From Mantamonas sphyraenae (taxonomy: Eukaryota; CRuMs; Mantamonadidae), in NCBI GenBank assembly GCA_026936335.1, contig JAPMXV010000046.1:372001-436000 (forward strand): DNA of 64,000 bases. Reading direction: 5' to 3'. Both the position numbers and the translations under genes were made by a program. The notes under the pieces were generated by a model that was not told the origin of the DNA, searched no databases, and saw nothing but the letters and a program-made list of their open reading frames with translations. Positions within the stretch are counted from its first letter, which is position 1. Every line of letters starts with the position of its first letter. This document shows positions 42,201 to 52,000 of the stretch, piece after piece.

Positions 42201-45200
42201 CGTTTGCGTTCATAGCGTCCAGGTGTTGCATGCTAGTGGCATACTGGTCGTCCCAGGTGGATCCCAAACACAACACATTCAAACGACGCTGACTTTGCAG
42301 CACAGAAGGGTCTGTGGGATCCAGGCGTTCGAGGACATAGGGCAAGGCACCGACACGGACACGAGCACGCACGACATGCCACACCTGCTCAAATTGCAGT
42401 GCAAGGGCGGTTTGTTGCTCCTCGTCGGCCACACACGTGCCAATGGCCGGCATGGCCAAGAGATCCCTGTCGGAAACAAGGTCATCGCTGATGACAACGC
42501 GGCCGACAAGGGCATGGAGCTCAGTGCGGCTGGCCTCGCCCGTGGTGGCCATGACTGCGGTCATCCAAGCGTACACGAGACGCACTTGAGGCCACGAGCC
42601 ACACCCGGCAGTCTCGCAGGCAACCACAACGTCCATGAGGGCCGGCCAGACATCGGGAGTGGCAAGGGTGTCTGCACACGCACGCACACTGGCACATGAA
42701 CACACGAGTTCCCACGCTTCCCTGCCCTCTTGCTCCCCCATACGAGGCAACACAGTGTGCACAAAGCGCTGTGCGGCGAGACCGTCGATTTGCCAGCCGA
42801 GGGTGCCCGCCACCCACTGCACCCACTCCTCGGCGTGGTCCACACACGTGTCCTGCTGCGCAAGGTAGACCATGGTCCAGGCCAACATCACACCACAGCC
42901 TCGATGGACATCAATGACGTCGATCGTGCCGTCGTCGAGCTGTGTGGTGAGCGTGCGGAGTACGTCGCGCACGGTGGTCATGGCTTGTTCGCACATCCGT
43001 GTGGCGACTTCCTTTGCACGCAATTGGGCCAACAGGCCATCTTGGGTGTCATGTTCACGGAATCCACCCCCCAGTACCGCACGCAGAGCCTCATGGCGTG
43101 CCACGGTGGTCATGTTTGCGTACGCACGCTCTTCCAGTGCCTTGCGGCTGGGAATGTATGCGTGCTGGGTGTCGTGTACGCTTGGGGAGGATGCGGAGGA
43201 CGCAGACAGAGAGGAGGAGGAGGAGGAGGAGGAGGGGGCAGCCACGCGCACCCTTCCAAATGCATACAAGGGACACTGGAGGGCGTGGGTCAGGGACTGG
43301 CAGGCGGCATGGACGTCCTCTTCGCTGAATCCGGCACCACGCAGGATCTGTGTTTGATATTCTGCACTTGCGCCATCCAGCAACCAGCGTCCACCCAATG
43401 CAAGCCATTGCCAGGCTGCAAACGAGTCTGAGAGGACGCCGTCGCGAACGATTCGCAGCCTGTCGCTGCCTCCGAACACGCGGTACTCTCTGCGCAACCG
43501 TTTCACGTCGACCCAAGTGCGCAGGGTGTCGTCCATGTGTTGCGACGGGGCGTTGCCCGCGGCACATGCGGCGGCTGCGTTGTAAAGAGCAATGGCCCGC
43601 GACTCCTGCCACTCGAGCTCTTGCCACAGGGTGTGCATGTCCAATTCTGGCCATCGCCTGGTCTGTGCCCGGTCGCACAGGTTGACGTAGGTTGCACAGC
43701 GTCCCGAACCTGCACGCTCGCTCATGGCAGTGACTGGCATGCCCGACTGGCGGTCGATGCCTCGCACGCAGGCGTACCATGCCATGACGCGAGTGGGGGT
43801 CCAACCACAATGGGCATCGGTCTGAATGACAGCCATGTTGCTTGTGGGATTGCCCATGAGCATGAGGTCACGCAGATGGCAGACGTGGACGTCGTTGACC
43901 CAAGCGGACAGCGCAGGTGCCCCAAGCAACAATGCGTCGGCGCCCTGGAGATGAGACACGGTGGTAGCGACGGTGTGGATGTCCATGGAGGCCCTTCGTG
44001 CAAAGACGTCCTCCATGCCGGCAGGGATGTGGAGGCGTGTGGCCATACCCACGAGGTCGTTGTCCAGCAGGGACAGGGGCAGCTGCTCCATGGCCAGCTG
44101 CAAGGCAACAGCGCTGGTGTCCATCCACACCACGCGCTGTTGGCTGAGCGATTCGCCCAAGGTTTCGTGGAGGGTGTGGACCATGGAACAGGCGCGACGT
44201 ACCTCGTCGCTGGTTTGCGACGCACGCTTGAGCAACACGCGGAACAGGGGCGTCTCACTGTCCACCCACGGGTCAAGGGCGGCGTCGATGCGTTGGACCA
44301 ATGCAGCCAAACGGGCGTTTTCCACTGGCAATACATCATTGCGCTGAAGGAGCATGAGACGCTCGAGAGAGTTGTCCGGCATGATGTGTCGCACGGCAAT
44401 GCGCATGTTTGCATTGCCCTGCGTGTTGACAACACACCAATGGGCCCATTCGTGCCAGGAGCCGAGTTGTTGCCGGGCCTGATTGACAATGGCGGCGTGG
44501 CGGTGCAACACAGCACGCTGTGCACCTGCCAGACCCAACACATCCAACAGGTTTTCGTGGTGATCGTACAGAGCCACTTCGTCGCTGCCGCACCTGTCTT
44601 CCAAGGAGGCCACATCCAGAAGGACGTCGGGCAGGGTGTAGCCTTGTGGCCAGCGGCCGTAGAACGAGCGAGCATGCTCGCCACTCTCGGCGTCATTGAC
44701 GGCAATGGTCATGCGAGCCGAGTCCGAGTCGATGCTGGTGAGCACCACACGCACGTGTTCGTCCTTGCCCAAGGATTCCATCTTGCCACCGAGGTTGTGG
44801 CTGACAACGGCCGTGCGGGCTGCACTGGTCCTTCCCATACGCTTTGGGTGCCTCATACGGTACCAATTGCGCACGTATGCGCCAATGCCTAGCTGGCTGT
44901 AGTGGGTGTCGAGAAATTGCAGCAGCCGCAGACGCAGTTGCGAGCGTTCGGTCGCCTCGTGCTCCAGTTGCAAATCTGGATGCAGCCGAAGGGCCTCGCG
45001 GATGGCATCGCCATGGTCATTGGTCACTTCCACGTCGTACACACGCGGATGTCGATGGACCATCAAGACGGCTGCCTCGTCGCGGACGAGGGCAACATCG
45101 ACGCAGGCGTGTGCACGGACAAGGAAGAACTCGTGTCTCTCTGAGACGTCGAGCAGCAATAAATCGAGGTCGTGGTGAGCCTGTGCACGCAGTTCCAGCT

Positions 45201-46650
45201 GCAAAAAGTGGCAAAGGGAAGCCAGGACGGCTGCTTCACAGCGCACAAACTCATTGTCCTCCAAGAGTTGCAACAGTGCCTCCTGTTGCTCCTTCATGGG
45301 GTCCAACAGTGCTTCGAGGCCGTATTCGCGCAGGATGTGTTGGGCAAACACGGTGAGTTGACGTAGCTGGTGTTCGATGGCATCGTCAATCTCCTGGCCC
45401 AAGCTGTGTTGCGCTACGACAGTCTCCAGCGCCAACTGGTCGTGCAAGGACCAATCGACGAGAGCAGAGACGTATCCTGTGGGCACGGAACCCTGGGTGA
45501 CACAGCAGTGGACGTAGCGGCGCTGTGAGGCTGCTGGGGAGGCATGGACGGCGTGTGCCAGACCACGCACCTGCTCCTCGACAGCACACCAGGATTGGGC
45601 GCGTGGCGAGTATGCGACCCATTGCAGGCTGGGGTAGCCACGGTAGGCCTCTGTCTGCAAGGCACTGGTGGCGGGAATGTGGAGGAGGATGTCCTGTGCA
45701 ACGGCAGCCCAGCGTACGTCGCCATCTCCGCGTACGACATGCATGAGTGCCACTGGGTTTGCTTCGCTGTCGGCGAGTTGGGCATCAAAGTCTTGCAGCT
45801 CCTTGTGGCTGGTGACGTCGGCCGCAAGGTTGGCTTTTTGTACGGCCGCCATGGCCCACTGGCGTGCAAAGTGGGCATTCCACACAGGGGCCACCTGACC
45901 AAATCCGGGCCAAGTGTAGTCATCGCATGGGGGCATGTTGGCAAGGGCGACGACGTGCGGGCCCTGAGAAATTAAGGGGTGTTCCTTGTCGAGGACCACG
46001 GCCAGCGAGTGTGTGTTCCAGGCGTGCAGACCCACTGCAGTCTGCCACCACACCACATTGTATCCACAGGGCGTCTGTACAAAAGCATCGATGTCTCCGG
46101 TGAGGAGGAGGGAGCGAAGGGAGCCGCCGACGTCAAGGGTGGCCTCGTGGAGGGCAAGGGCATCACACACGCTCGATTGTGTGTGTTGTGACATGTTCTG
46201 GAAACACTGCCACATGGTATGGGTGGCCAGGGCGGGACGGGCGTGTCCAAAGGCCAGACACAGGGCAAACAAGGCGTTGCGCGCGCACTCGTCTTGGACA
46301 TCCAACACGGCCAGGTCAACGGCAACGACCCCGGGAAGAGGAGACCATGCCATGGTGTGGCCGTGGCGCACAAACAACAGAGTGGTGGCGTCCATTTGGG
46401 CCAGTGGTATCTCCTCGAGCGTGGGGACAGCAGCTTCGCCGGCGGCGACCTCTGCCCGAGCCAGCGGATCAGCGTCCTCCAGGGCATCCAGATGCCACAG
46501 CACCTTCCACGGATGCAAGAGGGCAGTGGCAGTCAAGACACCGCTGTACTGTGCCTGCACCTGCCCGTCCAACTGGCATGTGCCCACAGCAAACTCGGCG
46601 TCTGTGCGCCCGAGGAACATTTGTTGTTTGAGCGAGGGGTGCATTGTCAT
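39259..46650 (-). CDS. 2463-residue orphan protein with an ATP-grasp-like C-terminal region
   Basis: A single open frame of 7392 nt with no internal break, from MTMHPSLKQQMFLGRTDAEF to the TGA at 39259-39261. It is globular through most of its length, with only one low-complexity insert (poly-Ser at about 40750-40790) and one Ser block near 43190-43240. It has no TM segments, signal peptide or WD repeats that I can see. Near the end, SQLRLFGIDVVNPWRPGFDR, then WWLWQHAEAIGVRVPAHR, and later VASYAQSALCAVDMQLWGVQ, resemble in order the RimK-type ATP-grasp layout (NPW.., VP.., G-D-L.W), though the catalytic Lys/Glu set is not clear. Internal duplications are not obvious. Function unknown. The start codon overlaps the stop of Rrp9 by four nt (ATGA), so its promoter must lie inside Rrp9 coding sequence. 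Alternative starts are the Met at residue 3 and MFLGRTDAEF. Confidence 0.75.
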   Translation of the reverse strand: MTMHPSLKQQMFLGRTDAEFAVGTCQLDGQVQAQYSGVLTATALLHPWKVLWHLDALEDADPLARAEVAAGEAAVPTLEEIPLAQMDATTLLFVRHGHTMAWSPLPGVVAVDLAVLDVQDECARNALFALCLAFGHARPALATHTMWQCFQNMSQHTQSSVCDALALHEATLDVGGSLRSLLLTGDIDAFVQTPCGYNVVWWQTAVGLHAWNTHSLAVVLDKEHPLISQGPHVVALANMPPCDDYTWPGFGQVAPVWNAHFARQWAMAAVQKANLAADVTSHKELQDFDAQLADSEANPVALMHVVRGDGDVRWAAVAQDILLHIPATSALQTEAYRGYPSLQWVAYSPRAQSWCAVEEQVRGLAHAVHASPAASQRRYVHCCVTQGSVPTGYVSALVDWSLHDQLALETVVAQHSLGQEIDDAIEHQLRQLTVFAQHILREYGLEALLDPMKEQQEALLQLLEDNEFVRCEAAVLASLCHFLQLELRAQAHHDLDLLLLDVSERHEFFLVRAHACVDVALVRDEAAVLMVHRHPRVYDVEVTNDHGDAIREALRLHPDLQLEHEATERSQLRLRLLQFLDTHYSQLGIGAYVRNWYRMRHPKRMGRTSAARTAVVSHNLGGKMESLGKDEHVRVVLTSIDSDSARMTIAVNDAESGEHARSFYGRWPQGYTLPDVLLDVASLEDRCGSDEVALYDHHENLLDVLGLAGAQRAVLHRHAAIVNQARQQLGSWHEWAHWCVVNTQGNANMRIAVRHIMPDNSLERLMLLQRNDVLPVENARLAALVQRIDAALDPWVDSETPLFRVLLKRASQTSDEVRRACSMVHTLHETLGESLSQQRVVWMDTSAVALQLAMEQLPLSLLDNDLVGMATRLHIPAGMEDVFARRASMDIHTVATTVSHLQGADALLLGAPALSAWVNDVHVCHLRDLMLMGNPTSNMAVIQTDAHCGWTPTRVMAWYACVRGIDRQSGMPVTAMSERAGSGRCATYVNLCDRAQTRRWPELDMHTLWQELEWQESRAIALYNAAAACAAGNAPSQHMDDTLRTWVDVKRLRREYRVFGGSDRLRIVRDGVLSDSFAAWQWLALGGRWLLDGASAEYQTQILRGAGFSEEDVHAACQSLTHALQCPLYAFGRVRVAAPSSSSSSSSLSASSASSPSVHDTQHAYIPSRKALEERAYANMTTVARHEALRAVLGGGFREHDTQDGLLAQLRAKEVATRMCEQAMTTVRDVLRTLTTQLDDGTIDVIDVHRGCGVMLAWTMVYLAQQDTCVDHAEEWVQWVAGTLGWQIDGLAAQRFVHTVLPRMGEQEGREAWELVCSCASVRACADTLATPDVWPALMDVVVACETAGCGSWPQVRLVYAWMTAVMATTGEASRTELHALVGRVVISDDLVSDRDLLAMPAIGTCVADEEQQTALALQFEQVWHVVRARVRVGALPYVLERLDPTDPSVLQSQRRLNVLCLGSTWDDQYATSMQHLDAMNANGFMARRGIPLRAAALQDGQICLAPEMDLVFSPARPMLGVDEAYFWMTAGQLRRALVNEVGMGLLEADRRVQSVHTHGPMDMVLCAARFVLPVIGSCVIGTGSPAGRAVGYPVTDSPSPTPHPSTNHDPIFNPSASIQPQDEEDNTLLALCQRQTLSSAGNTDLAVCHACTWLTTSQLHALGIDTQCNLRYWPKDFVDSVVDVACVASWKMRDGSLNAGTYTVSHRLGRMWTHASPSAKTWHVKVGREVVVSDVRDAFLDALDRRACEAALAYAEARCAADESGAQDARGVPYSWPRCVSMRLQPRPLWSTERPVGSGRWQQAPHQEHMTLVDVDVGRRLYHVYDHSLQMRVQARVTGFTFEVVDVLVDEARLWRDIMDSESQMQQTLERKLERISMAPSAMDASLVGAANATVLRMYLYAAHEHLQALFEDVDTPHMARHLLEESKQAAALEAQRVVEVEAASEMAEVGSSSSSSSSSSSSNPSSSSWRDRNGRVVINWRVSGSGRSMKGIWAGLLQQGAITSSTFGMEHVSLMLVCMAEISMQLERMRADTLPQDDEALEALMDDHATRLADTIQREEFDFEAMHVQSVTMADVRRWVRNKPTFLRRVMQLAVTSIALGRQPESERAPRILLHPLGLSEEGSPCFADVCGLDHTVGVVFADWRQASEVVMSLSHVEAQSNVVGVSKEWLTSDGRARRLLVYQWLRREFVEYQVGRHSDDRLTHVDASVRLDSVVLVACSPHEREQLTSQLRLFGIDVVNPWRPGFDRWWLWQHAEAIGVRVPAHRMVPAGQDLDLQDVQQWQRLWIGGRQWQPRMERTFDRDAWADAMKWMDEVQQADGNSTGDLSVWVDNTQERVGDSAGRMVTFAGVVFRGVCRLCARVGDSTWVDLQQLDSDGLVVDDSGIPRMVRITDDVCTQLSDAAVAVASYAQSALCAVDMQLWGVQHNGAIQLQVVVDGMREDVGAELWVCGRTSPWMLSR

Positions 46651-48853
46651 TCAAGGAAAAAGTCATCTGCGTCATCATCGCCATCGTCGTCAGAGTCGTC
46701 ATCGTCGCCCAGGCCAAGGGGCACCATGTAAAGGCCATTGCGAGCCTTGCTGATGCGTTTCCAGCGTCCCAGACGAGGCTCCTGGCCGACGCCAGCCAGA
46801 AGGAAGCGACCACTCTTGGCAAAGGCCATTGCATTCACAAAGCCTGTGACGGGCGCCGAGGCGACCTGTTTGATGGACTTTACGTGGTCGCCTACCTTCC
46901 AGAAGCGCACATGGCCGTCACACGAGCCGCTGGCCACTAGATCGCTGTTGGAGTGAGCTGCCACTGCGCTGATCCAATTGGCGGAGTAGAGCGCAAACGG
47001 GTCGGAGCGTTTGCGTTTGCGTTGCTCAGCAGCGTCGACGTCGCTGGCATCGTCGTTGGAGTGGCGGTACGCTTCAAAGGCGTCTTGGGTCTCGGAGGAT
47101 GAGGATGAGGAGGAGGAGGGATGGCCACCTCCAAAGGCCTGTTGGAGCATGGAGGAAGAAGAATGGCGTGTTTGAAGTTGCTGGTCGTCGTCGTCGTCGT
47201 TGTCGTCGTCGTCGTCGTTGTTGTCAAAGGTGCTGTGGGAAGGTGTGTCGAAAGCACGCGGGTTGCCCACGCCAGGGTCTTTGGCAGCCTTTGCGCTGGC
47301 AGAGGCGTGCATTTGGGAGGTCCATTCCTGGTAGTCACGGAGGGAGGCGTGGATGGAGGCCGAGGTGTCGTAGCCGTGGGCGACCGGGACGGTGCACTGT
47401 GCCTTCTTCTTGAGAATGTTCCACAAGGAGAGGGAGCCATTCTGGGCGCCTGTGACCATTGTGTTTTCTGTGATCATGGCGACTGCGTCGAGGCTGCCCG
47501 AGGACTTGTCGGCCTGGAATTTGAGCTGTGCCTGGTCGACTATCTTGAAGAGGCGCATGGTGCGGTCGCGGCTGACGGCGACGGCGCGTTCGCGGAACAT
47601 GGCATCGATGGAGGTGATTTCGAGCTCTGGTCCAAAGAGGGTGTCGAGGTAGGCCATTTCGTCGACGTTCCAGATTTTGAGGGTGCGGTCGACCGAGCCC
47701 GAGTAGAGGGTGTGTGTGCCCCTGCGAAAGGTGAGGGCGGTGACGGGCTGGTAGTGGCCCTTGAAAGAGTCGATGAGAGAGTCTGTGCGGGTGTCCCACA
47801 CTCGAATAAAGTAATCGCGGCCTGCGCTGGCCAGGTATTTGCCGTCGCTGGAGACAGCCACGGCGAGGACTTGGTCGGTGTGTCCTGGAACGTCGTTGGA
47901 GTTGCGTGCGCCTCGGTACAGCGTCTTGGAGCCTGTTTCCAGGTCCCACTTGAGGAGGCAGCAATCCTTGGCGCCGGTGTAGGCGGTGGAGTCGTCGTCT
48001 GTGAGGCACAGGGCTGTGACCGACTGCTTGTGTCCTCGCATGCGTGTGACAGGCAAAGTGGGACCCTGCACACGATCGGCAACGTAGCGAAAGTCTTTGC
48101 CGCTGCGTGCCAGGGCTTCGTTTTGAAGGCGGCGTGCGACAGGATCGAGGACCTCGTTCTCCAGCTCGGCCTCGACGTTGACCCGGCGGCTCTGTGCATT
48201 GTCGGAGGCGGCGGCGGAGGTGTGTGTGTCGTCTGCGCCAACTTCGTCGCGGATTTGGCCGAGATAGGACTTTGCCAGGCGCAAACGGCGCTCCTCGACG
48301 GTCTCGTACTCTGCGGAAGGAACGGACGGACGGATTCCCGGGAGGCGGACAGAGCGCATAGAGTGCAATGATGGGCACCATGGGACAGAAGCGGGTGTAC
48401 AGAGTGTGAGCATATGGATGGCAGGCGGTTGGTACACTGGGGGCAAGTGAAGGTGTGTGCAAGGGTGGTGGCGGCGTGCGGCGAGGAGCCATGCATGTGC
48501 GGACGGGCAGGCGGGGCAGATGGGCAGCGGACGCTGCACGGGCGGTATAAACGTACCAGCAAGGTCGTCATCAGCATCGTCGTCGTCGTTCCAACCACGC
48601 TCGGAGTATTCCGTCCATCCCAGACGAGAGGCCTTGGCCTTGTCGCGCTTGGAGGAGGTGGGCTGCTCGTCAGCGCTTCCGTAGTCGTCGTCGTCGCCCA
48701 AGTCGTCGTCATTCACGTCGGGAGAGCGTGTGGAGACCTTTCTCCGTTTCGTCTGTGTGTGTGGGGGGGGGGGGGGTGGGGGGGGGGTCAAGGTTAGCCT
48801 GTGGACGGGTGGGATGGGCAGGAAACGGGGGGAGGACGTACTCGGCGGGACAT
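46647..48853 (-). CDS. RRP9: Rrp9/U3-55K WD-repeat protein of the U3 snoRNP
   Basis: Exons 48853-48842 (12 nt, MSRR), 48752-48557 and 48310-46647; introns 48753-48841 (GTACGT, C-run, CAG) and 48311-48556 (GTACGT..CAG); 623 residues. The joined start MSRRTKRRKVSTRSPDVND is a basic nucleolar signal. Family blocks: YETVEERRLRLAKSYLGQIR, VTRMRGHKQSVTALCLTDDD, CCLLKWDLETGSKTLYRGAR, VAVSSDGKYLASAGRDYFIR, FRRGTHTLYSGSVDRTLKIW, WISAVAAHSNSDLVASGSCD and LLAGVGQEPRLGRWKRI. Rrp9 binds U3 snoRNA box B/C and is needed for 18S rRNA processing. A Ser/Asp/His-rich insert of about 110 residues splits the propeller (47050-47260). The tail is acidic. Its stop TGA overlaps the next start codon. Confidence 0.92.
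48763..48787. repeat. G14-T-G10 tract in Rrp9 intron 1
   Basis: On the gene strand this is a long C tract directly upstream of an ACACACACAG acceptor, parallel to the C20 tract in the Lgl-like gene. Confidence 0.9.
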
Positions 48854-49055
48854 GTCTGGTTGGGTTGGGGCGACAAGGGGGGGGAGGGGATCTTTGGGCA
48901 GAGCAGTTTCTGGTGTGGGTGCGGCATGGATAGAGAGGATGTGTGGCGTAGCAAACGGGATGGGGTTGGGCAGGGAGAAAAGGAAGGTGCAGGGGTGCGC
49001 GCGGCACCCCAACCATTTCAAACAACCAAAACACTTCTGCAGCGTCCGTATCAAG
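48854..49055. promoter_or_regulatory. 202-nt divergent region between Rrp9 and the receptor-like gene
   Basis: Contains a G-run (about 48878-48887), GTGCGCGCGGCACC at about 48996 and an A-rich stretch (AACAACCAAAACAC) just upstream of the + start. No TATA box was recognised. Confidence 0.35.
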
Positions 49056-52000
49056 ATGACAATGCAAAAGATCCGTGTGAGCATGGTTGTTGCAGCGCTG
49101 TTGTGCGCTCTGGCTGTGCTGACCCATGGTAAGAGGAAACATGGGCGCCCAGCAGTTGGGTGGTGCCTGAAATGCATGCAGGGATGGAGGGTGGATTTGG
49201 TGATGTTTGGTGCATCGAAAGGAGTGTTTTGATGCTCTGCGAGTGGTTGCATACACGTCAGGAAGCGTGGAAAGCGGGAAAAGGAGGGGGTCGGTTGTCC
49301 GAGAATCGCGTTTGGGTTTGCATGCCATGCAGCCTTTTTGTTTGCGTTTTTGCATGATGGCCATTGTGTGCGTCTGAAGAGGGACGTGTAGGACCTCCGT
49401 AGTTGCGTTGAGGTGCAGCAATGGTGGTCGGGATCCCTTGGATGTGACGTGTGCAGTGCTAGGGCTGCGCTGCTCAAATCCTGGATGAAATGGGCGCGCG
49501 CAAAAAGCAACGATTGTCAGAAACGTGGAAAACGGACGCGCATGGGAAAAGTGCATGGTGTGGCGTGGGCAACCTGGACGAGGGTTTTCAAATGGATGGG
49601 CGAAGGAGTGGAGCAAGGTTGCAGAGAGGGAGTGGCCAAGGGGGGGGGTGAGGGGAGGTTGTGGGAACGAGGCGGAAAGCTGACACTTGTTTTTCTCGCG
49701 TTGGTACGGAAATCGGCGCGGCTCCGTGTCGCGTGCAACAGGCCAAGTGCAAAACAAGCCAGCCAATGTCGACTATTCGTTCGACCTTATCTTTTACGGT
49801 GGAGGCTCGCCGCAAGTGAGCGGAGCCACACCGGTCTACGCGCCCGTGGATGTCGCGCAAGTCGACTCCAACGGCCAGGACCTCGTGTACGTGCTTGAAC
49901 GCCAGTCCGTGAACAATGCGATTGAGGAAACTGCTACGGATAGCTTCTCGTACCAGCCGTCGTCCCAGTCCACTCCGCTCCTGCAGCGTGTGGTTGTGTA
50001 CCAGTGCGGCTCGGCGTCGGTGAAGCAGACCAAGTACTTCCCGTACGTGGACAAGAACGACCCCTCCCGCCAGGACTTTAACAAGAAGAACCTCTTCAAC
50101 GGCACCCACTACGGATCGCCCTTTGCCAGCATCCAGGTGGCCAACGACGGTGAGATCTTCTTTGCCGACGGGTACTTGGGCTACTTCAATGTGTTCCAGG
50201 AGAAATCCATCTTTGACCAGCTTTCTGGAGGCACGCCGTTCATTACGCGCATGGCGACGCTGGACTCGACACCGACTCGCTTCCAGCTGCCCAAGTATGA
50301 CAAGAGCAACCCCATCATTGTGTACTCGCCGAACGGCGTTTTGACGTCGGGCGAGCGCTTCGGTGGCTACCACTGGTGGCAGCTGAACCCGGCCAACAAG
50401 GACATCCTCTACATGGATGCCACTGGTGGCCTCAAAAGCCCCACTGACCCCAAGCCTGGTGCGCAGGGCTTTGTGGGCCTGCGTCTGGTGACGGCGGCGT
50501 CGGGCTACAACAACTCGGTGGAGTGGCTGAACCTGGCGCGCAACGGAACCATCACGGGCCAGAAGCCCTTCCCCTACTTCCGCGAAAAGGCGCAGGTGGA
50601 TTTGCTTGCGTTTGAGCACTCGTGGAAGAACAACGTGACATACACGATGATGCAGGTGGTGGACGTGACGCGCCTGCTGTCTGGCAGTGCCACCAAGGCA
50701 CCTCGTGTGGGTACGACGTACCTGCTCAAGTTCAACATGAACGACAACGGCAACTTTGTGTGGATCAGCCCGGCCAACGCGTTCCCGACCAGCGTGAACG
50801 CGCTGCTGCTGATCGAAACCAACCGCGTGAACATGCTGATGGTGATGGACTATGCACGCTCGAACATCCAGCGCGTGGACACACTGTCGGTCAACTTTAC
50901 GACTGTGGGCACACCTGTGGGTGGCCTCGGTGCAGGCTTTGCCAATCTGCTCAACCCGCGCGGTCTGACAGCCGACAACGAGGGCACATTGTATGTGGCC
51001 GACACGGGTCTGACCATGCTGAAGCGCTTCTCGACTTCCTGTGCCACTGGCTACTACGGACAGAACTGCACGGACGTGTGCCCCGGCGGCGCAGCAAACC
51101 CCTGCAGCGGTCGTGGTACCTGCAGCGCCATCTCGGGCCAGTGCGCATGCAACGCTGGCTTCTACGGTGTGGATTGCTCCAAGGTGGCCAACACAGCCAT
51201 GACCTTGGCTCCCGTCACCATCTCGGGCCTGGCCACGTTTGACAACTGGCCGACTCAGCCTTCGATTGCCCCGTACGAAATCTATGCCAACGGCATTGCT
51301 GCGCTGCCCTCGGGCAATCTGCTGATGCAGACGTTGGACAAGGCATGCGTGGTGGACCCCACGGCCAACTTCAACCCGTTTGCTTCGGGCGACCCTTTTG
51401 CAAGCGGTTCTCCTAGCGGCTCTCCCGGTGCGTCCGGTGATCCTTTCGGCGGCACGGGATCTTCGTACCCGCCTGCGTCGTTCTCCTGCAAGCAGAACGT
51501 GACCCTTGTCGAGCTGACTCCTGCGGGTCAGTATGTCAAGATGGTCAAGCCGCAGAACTACTTCCTGGCCTCCGGTGCCGGCTTCCAGCCCTTCCTGCCC
51601 CAGACCAGCGTGTTTATGGCTGATCGCCTGCGTGTGCACCGCACCACAGGTGACATCTACGTCGTGGGCTTCCCCTACGGCGGCAGCGACTACGAGCGCG
51701 ACAACGTCATCATTGTGATGGACCTGATGGGCACTGTGAAGCGCACCATCCCGGCTTGCGCTGGCTTTGGCATCCACTCGTTTGAGCTGGACGAACGTGC
51801 CAACCGCATCGGCGCGCTGTGCTACGATGCACCTCTGCCGAGCATCAACACGGGTTTCCCTGTGGCTGCTGTGATTGGTGCCCATAGGAAGGTCAGCATG
51901 TACAACCTGAACACCGGCGCTGCCACCATGCAGCTGAACCTGCCGCTGAACGCCTCTGCAATTGCCTTTAACCCGCTCAACTCGGACCTGTACGTCATCT

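Noticed and set aside
43537-44892. + strand frame of 451 codons inside the giant orphan
   Set aside because: Lies wholly opposite an unbroken 7.4 kb frame with even, protein-like composition; no domain or plausible start context.
46000-47500. Bacterial origin because of the ATGA gene overlap
   Set aside because: RRP9 is a eukaryote-only nucleolar gene with two spliceosomal introns, and the region matches its surroundings in composition.
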